This document shows, piece by piece, positions 1 to 7,524 of a stretch of DNA of 64,000 nt. The translations under genes and the position numbers were made by a program. A model generated the notes under the pieces. It was not told where the DNA came from and did not search any database. It was given only the letters and a program-made list of their open reading frames with translations. Source of the DNA: Sphingobacterium sp. UBA5670 (GTDB lineage Bacteria; Bacteroidota; Bacteroidia; Sphingobacteriales; Sphingobacteriaceae); contig NZ_DIIM01000021.1 of the NCBI RefSeq assembly GCF_002420705.1, positions 466,581-530,580 on the forward strand, written 5' to 3'. The first letter of the stretch is position 1. Every line of letters begins with the position of its first letter.

Positions 1-243
1 CCCTTCAATGACGAATGCTCCATTAGCATCTGTCTGCGTGGTTTTACTTGTAGATGAATTAAAAATGGAAGCCCCGGAGATCGGTTCACCGGAAGCTGTT
101 TTTACAAAGCCCCTGATAGGCTCCTGAAATTTGGCAGAAATTTTAACATCGGGAATAGATGTCAGAAAGACAGGTTTGCTCCGCGCCCAAGCGCTCAGAG
201 ACATCCCGATCATTACAGGAAGTAATACGTGTTTCGTTTTCAT
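1..243 (-). CDS. SusC/RagA-type TonB-dependent receptor, N-terminal fragment (runs off the window)
   Basis: The minus strand is open from an ATG at 243 to the window edge, giving the first 81 residues. A hydrophobic signal peptide (about residues 1-20) is followed from residue about 43 by a carboxypeptidase-regulatory-like beta-sandwich segment (PIRGFVKTASGEPISGASI, then TDANGAFVIEG). This is the N-terminal extension typical of SusC/RagA outer-membrane receptors, which import glycans or peptides with a SusD partner. The plug and barrel lie outside the window, so a plain CarboxypepD-type TonB receptor or another secreted protein with the same domain cannot be excluded. Confidence 0.75.
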   Translation of the reverse strand, partial: MKTKHVLLPVMIGMSLSAWARSKPVFLTSIPDVKISAKFQEPIRGFVKTASGEPISGASIFNSSTSKTTQTDANGAFVIEG

Positions 244-758
244 GAATTTGGTTTTGTTTTTCTTCGCTTACAAAGAAAGGTTATTTAATATTTGTAAATT
301 ATTAACAAAGCATTACTAAACAATTAAAAAACAATTGGTTAAATCAATATTAAGATAATATAATTTTAACACGAATACGAATACCTTTTTTAATATTTTA
401 ACAAAACAATTAGTTCTTAAATTAAGAATAAAAATATAAAACATTATAAAACAGTATTTTACACAAAAAATATTTCATATATTCAAATCATGAATTGACG
501 AAATAAAATGTAACATATTTGAAACAAAAAGACAATACTAAACATAATATATAATAATATAAAGAAATCAATAAAGCACTACCAACTTATTGCTCTCTCC
601 ACATAAGAAAAGTATGTACTCTAAAAATCCATAGATGCTACTACTTTTTCTCGTCCTGTCATAGATTTATCAAAACTCGTTTCGGATACACATCCCCTTA
701 ATTGGGCTAATTTTTTTGATCGTGGTTTCTAGAAATTTGTGTTATCAAAAGAAAAATT
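244..758. other. A+T-rich intergenic region, no gene seen
   Basis: This stretch of about 515 bases separates two divergent genes. It is very rich in A and T, has frequent stops in all frames, and must carry the promoters of the SusC-type gene and the SDR. I found no exact TAnnTTTG element in it. Confidence 0.6.
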
Positions 759-1601
759 ATGGCACAACAATCTGAAAATAAAATCTGGTTTATAACCGGA
801 AGCTCGCGTGGATTTGGGAAAATCTGGACAGAAGCAGCCCTTCAAAGAGGCGACAAGGTCATTGCAACAGCTCGGAAACTTTCGGCAATAGCACATCTCA
901 ACGAAAAATATGGCGATAATGTATTGACGCTGGAACTCGATGTGACGGATACTGAAAAGGTGAGGACCGCTGTACAACAAGGATATGATCATTTTGGCCG
1001 CTTAGATATTGTCCTTAATAATGCGGGCTATTCGCTAGTTGGGACGATCGAAGAGGCGAGCATGGATAACATCAGAAAACTATACGAGACCAATATCCTT
1101 GGTCCCGTAGCTGTTATCCAAGCGGTCTTACCCATTTTACGCAAACAAGGACATGGTCACATTCTAGGAACATCAAGTAACCTCGGACACGTCACATTAC
1201 CCGTCATCGGTTACTATTGTTCTTCAAAATGGGCCTTTGAAGCCTTACACGAAAGCCTGGCACTGGAAGTCAAAGATTTTGGGATCAAAGTCACGATTAT
1301 AGAACCTGGAGCCTATGCCACCGAATTTGGAAGTAAGGAGTCCTTACAATTCGCAGCAGAACTAGACATCTACCACGATTTCAAAAGTCAATTTTTCAAT
1401 GAATTGGGTCAGATGCAAAAAGGCGATCCAAATGCAACACCTGCTGCAATCTTCAGTATAGTTGATACAGCAAATCCTCCGTTACGGCTCAATCTTGGAA
1501 ATGGAAACTTATCTTGGGTACGTGACATCTACGCTCAAAGGATAAGCACCTGGGAAGAATGGGACGCGATTTCGGCCCAAGCACAAGGACTCTCTATATA
1601 A
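759..1601 (+). CDS. SDR family oxidoreductase
   Basis: Classical short-chain dehydrogenase/reductase, a cytosolic NAD(P)-dependent enzyme. The cofactor motif TGSSRGFG is at residues 13-20, NNAG at 87-90, the catalytic Ser at about 139-140 and the YxxxK pair at Tyr153/Lys157. The 280-residue length, with a longer C-terminal part, fits the group often labelled 'SDR family NAD(P)-dependent oxidoreductase' acting on ketones or aldehydes; the substrate cannot be read. An AraC-family regulator starts 70 bases downstream on the same strand and probably controls it. The ATG follows a 500-base A+T-rich gap and the first residues lead directly into the Rossmann strand, so the start is secure. Confidence 0.9.
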   Translation: MAQQSENKIWFITGSSRGFGKIWTEAALQRGDKVIATARKLSAIAHLNEKYGDNVLTLELDVTDTEKVRTAVQQGYDHFGRLDIVLNNAGYSLVGTIEEASMDNIRKLYETNILGPVAVIQAVLPILRKQGHGHILGTSSNLGHVTLPVIGYYCSSKWAFEALHESLALEVKDFGIKVTIIEPGAYATEFGSKESLQFAAELDIYHDFKSQFFNELGQMQKGDPNATPAAIFSIVDTANPPLRLNLGNGNLSWVRDIYAQRISTWEEWDAISAQAQGLSI

Positions 1602-1619
1602 TCTGTAAGTCAATTATTC

Positions 1620-1656
1620 ATTCTCGTTTACGATAGATTTCATCGTAAACGAGAAT
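1620..1656 (+). terminator. Hairpin between SDR and AraC genes
   Basis: A perfect 15-base stem (1620-1634 with 1642-1656, ATTCTCGTTTACGAT on the left arm) surrounds a 7-base loop. There is no run of T after it, so it may attenuate rather than end transcription, or serve as an operator for the downstream AraC gene. Confidence 0.5.
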
Positions 1657-1671
1657 TATGTAAATTCAAGA

Positions 1672-2607
1672 ATGAAAAAAGAACAAAAAGCATTTCCAAA
1701 AATGGAGTCTTTATCCGATATCCACCGTGCTTTGGGCCTCCCCATGCCTGCGCACCCTTTGGTCAGTATTGTCAATGGAACAACTAATCAAGTTCTGTTA
1801 AATCGCATGCCTCAACCGCATGTGCTCAATTTTTATAAAATATCCTATAAACCGCCTGTTACAGGAAAACTGCTATATGGACAAGGTTATTACGATTTTG
1901 ACCAAGGTGGCCTTCTTTTTGCAGCTCCAAATCAAATCATTGGAAACCACGGTACCAATGATGCTGAGGTATGCTCCCGATACACCCTGTTGATACACCC
2001 CGATTTCCTATGGAATTATCCCCTTGCAAAGAAAATAAAGTATTATGGCTTCTTTTCTTATTCAATAAATGAAGCCCTGCATTTATCCGATAAGGAAAAA
2101 GACAGCATCATTGCTATCTTCCAGCGTATTGAAGAGGAATTAGCAAACCGAATCGACGACTTTAGCCAAGATGTTATAATTTCGTATATAGAATTATTAT
2201 TAAACTATGCCAATCGTTTTTATAAACGGCAATTTATTACTAGAAAAGCCGTTAATACTGAGCTCATTGCAAAACTCGAAGGGCTACTTGAAGAATATTT
2301 CTCAAGCAACAAATCAATCGAACAAGGCATTCCTACAGTACAGTATCTCGCTCAGCAGCTACATATTTCTGCCAGTTACCTAACAGATATGCTGCGTCTT
2401 CAGACTGGTGAAAACACCCAGCATTTTATACAGCAAAAGATCATTGAAAAAGCAAAAGAGCAACTGTCCGTCACCAACTTATCAGTTAGTGAGGTCGCCT
2501 ATGGATTAGGATTTGGACATCCACAATCTTTTAACAAACTATTTAAAGCCAAAACAAATATGTCCCCCCTAGCCTTTCGAAAATCTTTTCCACAGCCCAT
2601 GAAGTAG
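1672..2607 (+). CDS. AraC family transcriptional regulator
   Basis: Protein of 311 residues with a variable N-terminal sensing region and a C-terminal AraC double helix-turn-helix from about residue 205. The second helix pair shows the family signature: VSEVAYGLGFGHPQSFNKLFKA then TNMSPLAFRKS. Such proteins are cytosolic DNA-binding regulators, usually activators of a neighbouring enzyme gene. It lies 70 bases after the SDR gene on the same strand, separated by a perfect hairpin, a common Bacteroidota arrangement in which the regulator controls the oxidoreductase. The inducer is unknown. Confidence 0.88.
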   Translation: MKKEQKAFPKMESLSDIHRALGLPMPAHPLVSIVNGTTNQVLLNRMPQPHVLNFYKISYKPPVTGKLLYGQGYYDFDQGGLLFAAPNQIIGNHGTNDAEVCSRYTLLIHPDFLWNYPLAKKIKYYGFFSYSINEALHLSDKEKDSIIAIFQRIEEELANRIDDFSQDVIISYIELLLNYANRFYKRQFITRKAVNTELIAKLEGLLEEYFSSNKSIEQGIPTVQYLAQQLHISASYLTDMLRLQTGENTQHFIQQKIIEKAKEQLSVTNLSVSEVAYGLGFGHPQSFNKLFKAKTNMSPLAFRKSFPQPMK

Positions 2608-2704
2608 ATAAATTTTTCGAAAAAGACAGTCTTTTACAACAAATAATTGCAAATATTTCATTTTCAATACCTAATAAAGGCATTTATTCATTACCTTTAT
2701 ACTA

Positions 2705-3541
2705 TTGAAACAAAACTCAACTCCAGCCATGTTTATCGGCGCTGTCAAATGGTTCGACAATAACAAAGGATTTGGTACGCTTGCGTTACCTTCCGGAGAA
2801 GAACTTTTTGTACATATACGTAGGTTTAAAGTCCCTCCAGAACATATTATTCAACCTGGAGAAGTGATTGTCGGCGATAAAAAACCTGATCCCAAAAGGA
2901 ATGGTTACCTCGCCCAAAACTGTAGGATTCTCAAAAGGCCTGAGGATTGGAAATACGTCATCTCGCTCCTCGACAAAGAACATACCGTACTCATCCCCGA
3001 CAGTCACGGTAGAGAACAAAAGCACAACTTAACCTCATTGACCGCAAGACAACTCCTAAGAACCCAGCCCAAAGAACATATATTAGCAATGCTCACCGCT
3101 AATTTCGATACTCATTTCAACAGCTCAGTTTTTATTCCTTATGCCGAATTGATTGATAAAAGTGTCACTGGTATTTTCGAGAAAGAAATTGCTGCCGATC
3201 TACTTTCCAACGTGTACGAATACTTTGGAAAACATGTGTCCCATCAGATTTTATTTCGGGTATGGAAAGAAAAAATGTTCAGATATATTGGTTATCCGGG
3301 CGAAGGCGACTACGAAATACCTGAAGTCGTATTTAATCTGAATGCAACTGAAATAAATTGTGGGGATCTTGATAGAATCAACACCTACAGCTTTGGCAAA
3401 TCTTTTTGCAATGATTTTGTCAATGCGCTATTTGAAGACATCGAAACAATGGACAAAAAGGATATTGAACCTTTGTTACCTTATGTTGAGTTTTTGGAAA
3501 ATTCGGATTCTATCGAAAAAATACAAACGTTAATGCAATAA
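2705..3541 (+). CDS. Cold-shock-domain protein with a large C-terminal extension
   Basis: Residues about 9-80 form a cold-shock-like OB fold: the opening MFIGAVKWFDNNKGFGTL carries the RNP1-type KGFG signature, and the segment EELFVHIRRF matches the RNP2 region. The remaining 200 residues are not a domain I recognise. They are mixed alpha/beta and include a stretch (YAELIDKSVTGIFEKEIAAD) that looks helical. Ordinary cold-shock proteins have only 65-75 residues, so this is a fusion, likely acting on RNA or single-stranded DNA. The listed start is TTG; an in-frame ATG at 2729 begins exactly at the OB fold and is the likelier start. Confidence 0.75.
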   Translation: MKQNSTPAMFIGAVKWFDNNKGFGTLALPSGEELFVHIRRFKVPPEHIIQPGEVIVGDKKPDPKRNGYLAQNCRILKRPEDWKYVISLLDKEHTVLIPDSHGREQKHNLTSLTARQLLRTQPKEHILAMLTANFDTHFNSSVFIPYAELIDKSVTGIFEKEIAADLLSNVYEYFGKHVSHQILFRVWKEKMFRYIGYPGEGDYEIPEVVFNLNATEINCGDLDRINTYSFGKSFCNDFVNALFEDIETMDKKDIEPLLPYVEFLENSDSIEKIQTLMQ

Positions 3542-3607
3542 TACGTACTCTACCGAATAGTATATTTTCAGTTCATGATCAAATCACAGAACAAAATAAG
3601 CTAGATT

Positions 3608-3646
3608 TTTATCCTTCATATGCTGCAGGACCATATGAAGGATAAA
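3608..3646. terminator. Bidirectional terminator between convergent genes
   Basis: A perfect 15-base stem (TTTATCCTTCATATG at 3608-3622 with its complement at 3632-3646) has T-rich sequence on one side and A-rich on the other. It sits between the convergent cold-shock-domain and SDR genes. Confidence 0.7.
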
Positions 3647-3685
3647 TTTATTGCTTCAAGCTCTTTAATAGGCTATACCTGCCAT

Positions 3686-4435
3686 TTACGAATGATTGAT
3701 TCGCATTCCTCCATCCAAAACAAAATCGGCACCAGTGATATACGATGCTGCGTCACTGCTCAGATATACAACCATCTTAGCGACATCTTCTGCGGTTCCT
3801 ATTTTTTGTAGCGGAGATGATGCTGCCAATTGAGTCCAAATGTCTTCAACAGTCTGCTGATCATAATTTTTGTTGAGCACCTCTGTACGCGTTGGACCAG
3901 GGCTGACCGTATTTACCCGAATTTTACGACCGGCAAGTTCCATCGCCGCAGTCCTGGCAATCGAGTTAACAGCAGCTTTGCTTGCCTGATAAATAGAGCT
4001 TTGCGGCATATTTAACGCAGCTACATTCGATGAAAGGATAACGACAGAACCACCGTCCCGAAGCAGCGGAATAAATCGACTCAATGTAAAATATGAACCT
4101 TTTAAATTAATATCCATAACAGCATCAAAATTCACTTCGGATGCTGTATCGATCAAACCTCCTTCACCGGTAATTCCAGCATTAATAAATAATATATCAA
4201 TACTTCCAAATCGGCTCTTAATCTCCAAAGACAGGTTTTCTATATCCTGTAGAGAAGCCTGATCCGCAACATAACCTATTGCCCCGATCTCGTTAGCAGC
4301 TTGTGCAACAGCCTCCTTTCTTCTACCTGTAATAATAACCTTAGCACCACTTTCAATAAACTCCTTTGCCGTTGCAAAACCAATTCCACTATTTCCGCCT
4401 GTAATTAAGACGACTTTGTTTTCTAAATTTCTCAT
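3686..4435 (-). CDS. SDR family oxidoreductase (HxlR-linked)
   Basis: Classical SDR of 249 residues, the family's typical size. TGGNSGIG is at 12-19, NAG at 85-87, the catalytic Ser at about 135 and YQASK at 149-153; the C-terminal ITGADFVLDGG signature is present. It is divergent from an HxlR regulator with 79 bases between the starts. That gap holds back-to-back promoter elements and a 9-base inverted repeat, so HxlR control is likely. HxlR proteins of this kind commonly sense electrophiles such as quinones or aldehydes, which suggests a detoxifying reductase; the substrate is inference. Confidence 0.92.
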   Translation of the reverse strand: MRNLENKVVLITGGNSGIGFATAKEFIESGAKVIITGRRKEAVAQAANEIGAIGYVADQASLQDIENLSLEIKSRFGSIDILFINAGITGEGGLIDTASEVNFDAVMDINLKGSYFTLSRFIPLLRDGGSVVILSSNVAALNMPQSSIYQASKAAVNSIARTAAMELAGRKIRVNTVSPGPTRTEVLNKNYDQQTVEDIWTQLAASSPLQKIGTAEDVAKMVVYLSSDAASYITGADFVLDGGMRINHS

Positions 4436-4451
4436 TGCTATAATTTTTTTT

Positions 4452-4459
4452 CAAATATA
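4452..4459 (-). promoter_or_regulatory. Promoter -7 element of the SDR gene
   Basis: On the minus strand this reads TATATTTG, an exact match to the Bacteroidota -7 consensus TAnnTTTG, ending 17 bases before the SDR start codon. I see no clear TTTG at -33, as expected for an activator- or repressor-controlled promoter. Confidence 0.5.
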
Positions 4460-4467
4460 TCGCATAA

Positions 4468-4506
4468 TTGATATACATTTGTTACCAGTATAACAGAGTA
4501 TATCAA
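4468..4506. promoter_or_regulatory. Probable HxlR operator and divergent promoter
   Basis: A perfect 9-base inverted repeat (TTGATATAC at 4468-4476, GTATATCAA at 4498-4506) encloses a smaller one (GTTA/TAAC at 4481-4494). The plus-strand -7 element TACATTTG (4474-4481) overlaps its left arm, placing a bound dimer over the hxlR promoter. HxlR proteins are known to bind such inverted repeats beside their own gene; that this is the site is inference. Confidence 0.55.
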
Positions 4507-4514
4507 CATCCAGC

Positions 4515-4856
4515 ATGGAAAGAGATCAAGTAGAAGAATTAAGAGCCTTACAAGACACCTTGTATTTTATAGGAGGGAAATGGCGTATTCCCATTATTAA
4601 CTCGCTGTGTAACGGCAATAAAAGGTTTAGAGAAATTGAAAGAAGTATTCCCGGCATCACAACCCGAATGCTATCCAAAGAATTGAAAGATATGGAACTC
4701 AACAAACTAGTGAGTAGAAAAGTTTATCCAGATATTCCGGTACTCATCGAATATGTGCCGACAGCCTACTGCAGGACCTTTGGAAATATTATTCAAGAGA
4801 TGATCAATTGGGGCCGGGAACATAGAAAAATAATTGTCGAAGCATCTGTAGAATAG
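4515..4856 (+). CDS. HxlR family transcriptional regulator
   Basis: Winged-helix protein of 113 residues, the usual HxlR length. The family core is clear: LYFIGGKWRIPIINSL near residue 15, FREIERSIPGITTRMLSKELKDME as the recognition helix region, and the C-terminal GRTFG-like segment (YCRTFGNIIQEMINWG). There is no conserved Cys near the N-terminus; one Cys is at the LCNGNK turn and one at YCRTF, either of which could sense thiol stress. It is divergent from an SDR gene and sits beside an inverted repeat that is its likely operator. Confidence 0.93.
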   Translation: MERDQVEELRALQDTLYFIGGKWRIPIINSLCNGNKRFREIERSIPGITTRMLSKELKDMELNKLVSRKVYPDIPVLIEYVPTAYCRTFGNIIQEMINWGREHRKIIVEASVE

Positions 4857-4878
4857 ACTACGATAGTCTATTCTACAG
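4846..4878. terminator. Terminator hairpin overlapping the hxlR stop
   Basis: A perfect 15-base stem (CTGTAGAATAGACTA at 4846-4860 with 4864-4878) around a 3-base loop. Its left arm includes the stop codon of the HxlR gene, and it separates that gene from the convergent Gfo/Idh/MocA gene. Confidence 0.6.
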
Positions 4879-4927
4879 GCTTAAATCGAAGAGCGGAGAG
4901 GCTTATCTTGTTGCCGTCTCCCTCTAT

Positions 4928-6211
4928 CTAAACTTTGGGTAGATTATAACCGTTGTGATAAACTTTAGCCAAGTACTGATCTGCATCCTTATCATTGAAA
5001 CTGCGCTTTTGTTTATCCCAGAATAATTTCTTTTTGGTCCGATATGCAATATTTCCCATTTGTGAGAATATGGCGATATGTGCCCCAGCTTCTATTGGTG
5101 CATGCAGTCCCTCCACTGACTTTTGTCTGACTGCGGTGACAAAATTAACCATATGCTTGTCCAACCCATTGTCTTGAGAACGCTGAAAAGAGACTGCATC
5201 CATTCTTCCTTTCTCGGGAATTACTTCCCAGCCTTCACGATTGACAACCAGTGTACCATTGTTACCAATAAAGGCAACCCCGTGAGTCTTCTCATGAGGT
5301 CCCAGATCTATACCGGTTGCCTGCTCCCACTGCACATTAAATCCATCAAATTCGTATACCGTTGTCAAACTATCTGGTGTTTCCGCCGCATCATCTGGGT
5401 AAGCAAACTTACCTCCTGCTGCCATTACCGAGACCGGGTCGGATACTTTCATCCCAATTAGTGCATAATCCAACATATGAACGCCCCAATCGGTCATCAG
5501 ACCACCTGCGTAATCCCAGTACCATCTAAAATTAAAGTGAAAACGATTGGGATTGAAAGCCCGCTTCGGAGCTGGCCCCAACCACTTGTCATAATGAACC
5601 CCAGTAGGAACAGGTGCATCCGCCTGTACCGGAATACTTTTCATCCAACCTTGGTAAGCCCAAGCCTTGACAAGACGTATTTTCCCCAATTTCCCGCTAT
5701 GAACAAAATCCATCGCATCTCTAAAATGCTGCTGACTGCGTTGCCATTGTCCCACCTGCACAATACGTTTGTGTTTTTTTGCCGCAGCTACCATGATTTC
5801 GCATTCCCGAATGGAATTGCCAATAGGCTTTTCTACATATACATCTTTACCCGAGGCAACCGCATCAACCATCTGCATACAGTGCCAATGATCCGGCGTA
5901 GCAACAATCACAACGTCAACATCATTCGCTTTCAGAAGGTCTTTATAATCGATATAGGTCTTTACCTTGATATCCCGTTTCGCCAATTCCGCAACACGAT
6001 TCTTCAAAACATTTTCATCAACATCACATAGTGCTGTACATACGACCCCCGGAACTTTTAAAATAGCATTGAGGTTAGACCAGCCCATGCCATTTGTGCC
6101 GATCAACCCAACACGCACCATATCAGATTGAAAACCGAAAACTTTTGTCTGGGCAAAAAGTGCAGACGCAGCCAAAAGACCTGTACTTTTGATAAACTCT
6201 TTTCTCTTCAT
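4928..6211 (-). CDS. Gfo/Idh/MocA family oxidoreductase, exported type
   Basis: Protein of 427 residues with a Tat-like leader (MKRKEFIKSTGLLAASALFA; Arg-Lys instead of twin Arg), then an NAD(P)-binding Rossmann domain (RVGLIGTNGMGWSN, about 32-45) and the EKPIGNS signature with its conserved Lys near residue 127. The C-terminal domain contains GGLMTDWGVHMLDYAL. Members oxidise or epimerise sugars and cyclitols; exported Bacteroidota members often act in glycan or inositol metabolism. No operon partner is visible: the neighbour at 6558 is on the other strand. Confidence 0.9.
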   Translation of the reverse strand: MKRKEFIKSTGLLAASALFAQTKVFGFQSDMVRVGLIGTNGMGWSNLNAILKVPGVVCTALCDVDENVLKNRVAELAKRDIKVKTYIDYKDLLKANDVDVVIVATPDHWHCMQMVDAVASGKDVYVEKPIGNSIRECEIMVAAAKKHKRIVQVGQWQRSQQHFRDAMDFVHSGKLGKIRLVKAWAYQGWMKSIPVQADAPVPTGVHYDKWLGPAPKRAFNPNRFHFNFRWYWDYAGGLMTDWGVHMLDYALIGMKVSDPVSVMAAGGKFAYPDDAAETPDSLTTVYEFDGFNVQWEQATGIDLGPHEKTHGVAFIGNNGTLVVNREGWEVIPEKGRMDAVSFQRSQDNGLDKHMVNFVTAVRQKSVEGLHAPIEAGAHIAIFSQMGNIAYRTKKKLFWDKQKRSFNDKDADQYLAKVYHNGYNLPKV

Positions 6212-6557
6212 TGTCTAGTTTGGTTTATATTGATATTTTGTATTTAACACTAGAAAGACGATTGTCATTGGTACACCCCTAGTGAGATTACTAATATAAC
6301 ATTTAGTCTTTAGGATGAAGAATTTAGTCCAAACAAAATACCTGAAATAAAGCACTTTGAATGCTGTAGATAATTTCTATATTTGTTAAAACAATCCGAC
6401 AACCATGAATCGAAGAACTTGTCTTTCCCCTCCTGCAAAATAATATACATCAATGTCAAACGAATAACGGCATTCAGTCGAGCCAGATTCGAACGACCTA
6501 AGGAGTACATATTTATTTAGCTTTTAATTTTTCCTGTGCAGGAAAGACAACGTTTCT
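6212..6557. other. Intergenic region with a short palindrome
   Basis: The region lies between a leftward and a rightward gene, so both promoters should be here. The only structure I see is an imperfect palindrome, TTTCCTG-TG-CAGGAAA at 6529-6544, 13 bases before the EamA start and thus over its likely translation start region. A 66-codon minus-strand frame (6310-6510) has no recognisable features and I do not call it. Confidence 0.5.
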
Positions 6558-7427
6558 ATGAAAAAATCATATTTAGTATTGCACACCGCCGTATTGCTTG
6601 CAGGCTTCACAGGTGTTTTTGGTAAACTTATTACCCTCAATCAGATACCCCTCGTGTGGTTTAGGGTATTGCTTTCAACACTCATTCTATTTGTTGTCCT
6701 CAAATTATTCAAGATTGAGCGATTAAAATCGACGAAAGACATCCTGAAAATTGCAAGAGTAGGGTTATTGATTACCATCCATTGGATATTTTTCTATGGC
6801 AGTATCAAGTTTTCCAATATTTCCATTGGAGTGGTATGCTATTGCCTCACCAGTTTCTTTACCGCCGTTCTCGAACCTGTCATCAATAAAAAAAGATTTA
6901 GTGCGGCACAGCTAATGTTAAGCATGCTGACCTTGATCGGTATCAGTTTAATCTTTCATTTTGACAGCTCCTATCAACTGGGTATTATCCTGGGCGTAAT
7001 TTCAGCTATTTTCGCAGCCTTATACACCATTTACAATGAGCGGCTGGTCAAACAATATGACAGTAAATTGCTGAATTATTATCAGATGCTCAGCGGCACA
7101 GTGGTGCTGGGGCTGGCTTTACCTATTTTCTATTATTTCTTTCCTGAAGAGCGTTTCATACCGAGTGTCGCTGATGGTATCTATTTAATCCTATTGGCTT
7201 TATTCTGTACTGTTGGTCTGTATGTGCTCTTTGCCGAATCGCTGAAAAAGCTTTCTGCGTTCACCGTCAATCTGAGTTTCAATCTTGAGCCAATCTATTC
7301 CATTATTATCGCTTTTTTATTCTTCAACGAAGGTAAACAAGTAAACGCTTCCTTCTATTTTGGGCTTGCTTTTGTACTCATATCTGTACTCCTCCAAACG
7401 ATGCTCTCCATTCGAAAAAAAGCATAA
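6558..7427 (+). CDS. EamA/DMT family transporter
   Basis: Integral membrane protein of 289 residues with ten predicted hydrophobic segments in two five-segment halves, the EamA (DMT superfamily, RhaT-like) arrangement. The repeat starts at residues 3 and about 140, and the second half ends with the typical NLEPIYSIIIAFLFFNE motif. These inner-membrane carriers export or import small metabolites, often amino acids or purines; the substrate is not readable. The gene stands alone, divergent from the Gfo/Idh/MocA gene and convergent with the FAD dehydrogenase gene. Confidence 0.9.
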   Translation: MKKSYLVLHTAVLLAGFTGVFGKLITLNQIPLVWFRVLLSTLILFVVLKLFKIERLKSTKDILKIARVGLLITIHWIFFYGSIKFSNISIGVVCYCLTSFFTAVLEPVINKKRFSAAQLMLSMLTLIGISLIFHFDSSYQLGIILGVISAIFAALYTIYNERLVKQYDSKLLNYYQMLSGTVVLGLALPIFYYFFPEERFIPSVADGIYLILLALFCTVGLYVLFAESLKKLSAFTVNLSFNLEPIYSIIIAFLFFNEGKQVNASFYFGLAFVLISVLLQTMLSIRKKA

Positions 7428-7524
7428 CAGTCTCCACAGGCAGGTGACAAAACCGCTTGCTTGTGGAGATAATCTATAAAATCAATAGAAAGGCATTTCG
7501 ATAGCTGTTATCTCAAAAAACGGA

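Noticed and set aside
711..740. Vegetative promoter before the first SDR gene
   Set aside because: TTTG at 715 and ATTTG at 735 are too close together and the -7 element lacks TA at the right place.
6310..6510. 66-codon minus-strand frame before the EamA gene
   Set aside because: No known family, no start context, and it occupies the divergent promoter region.
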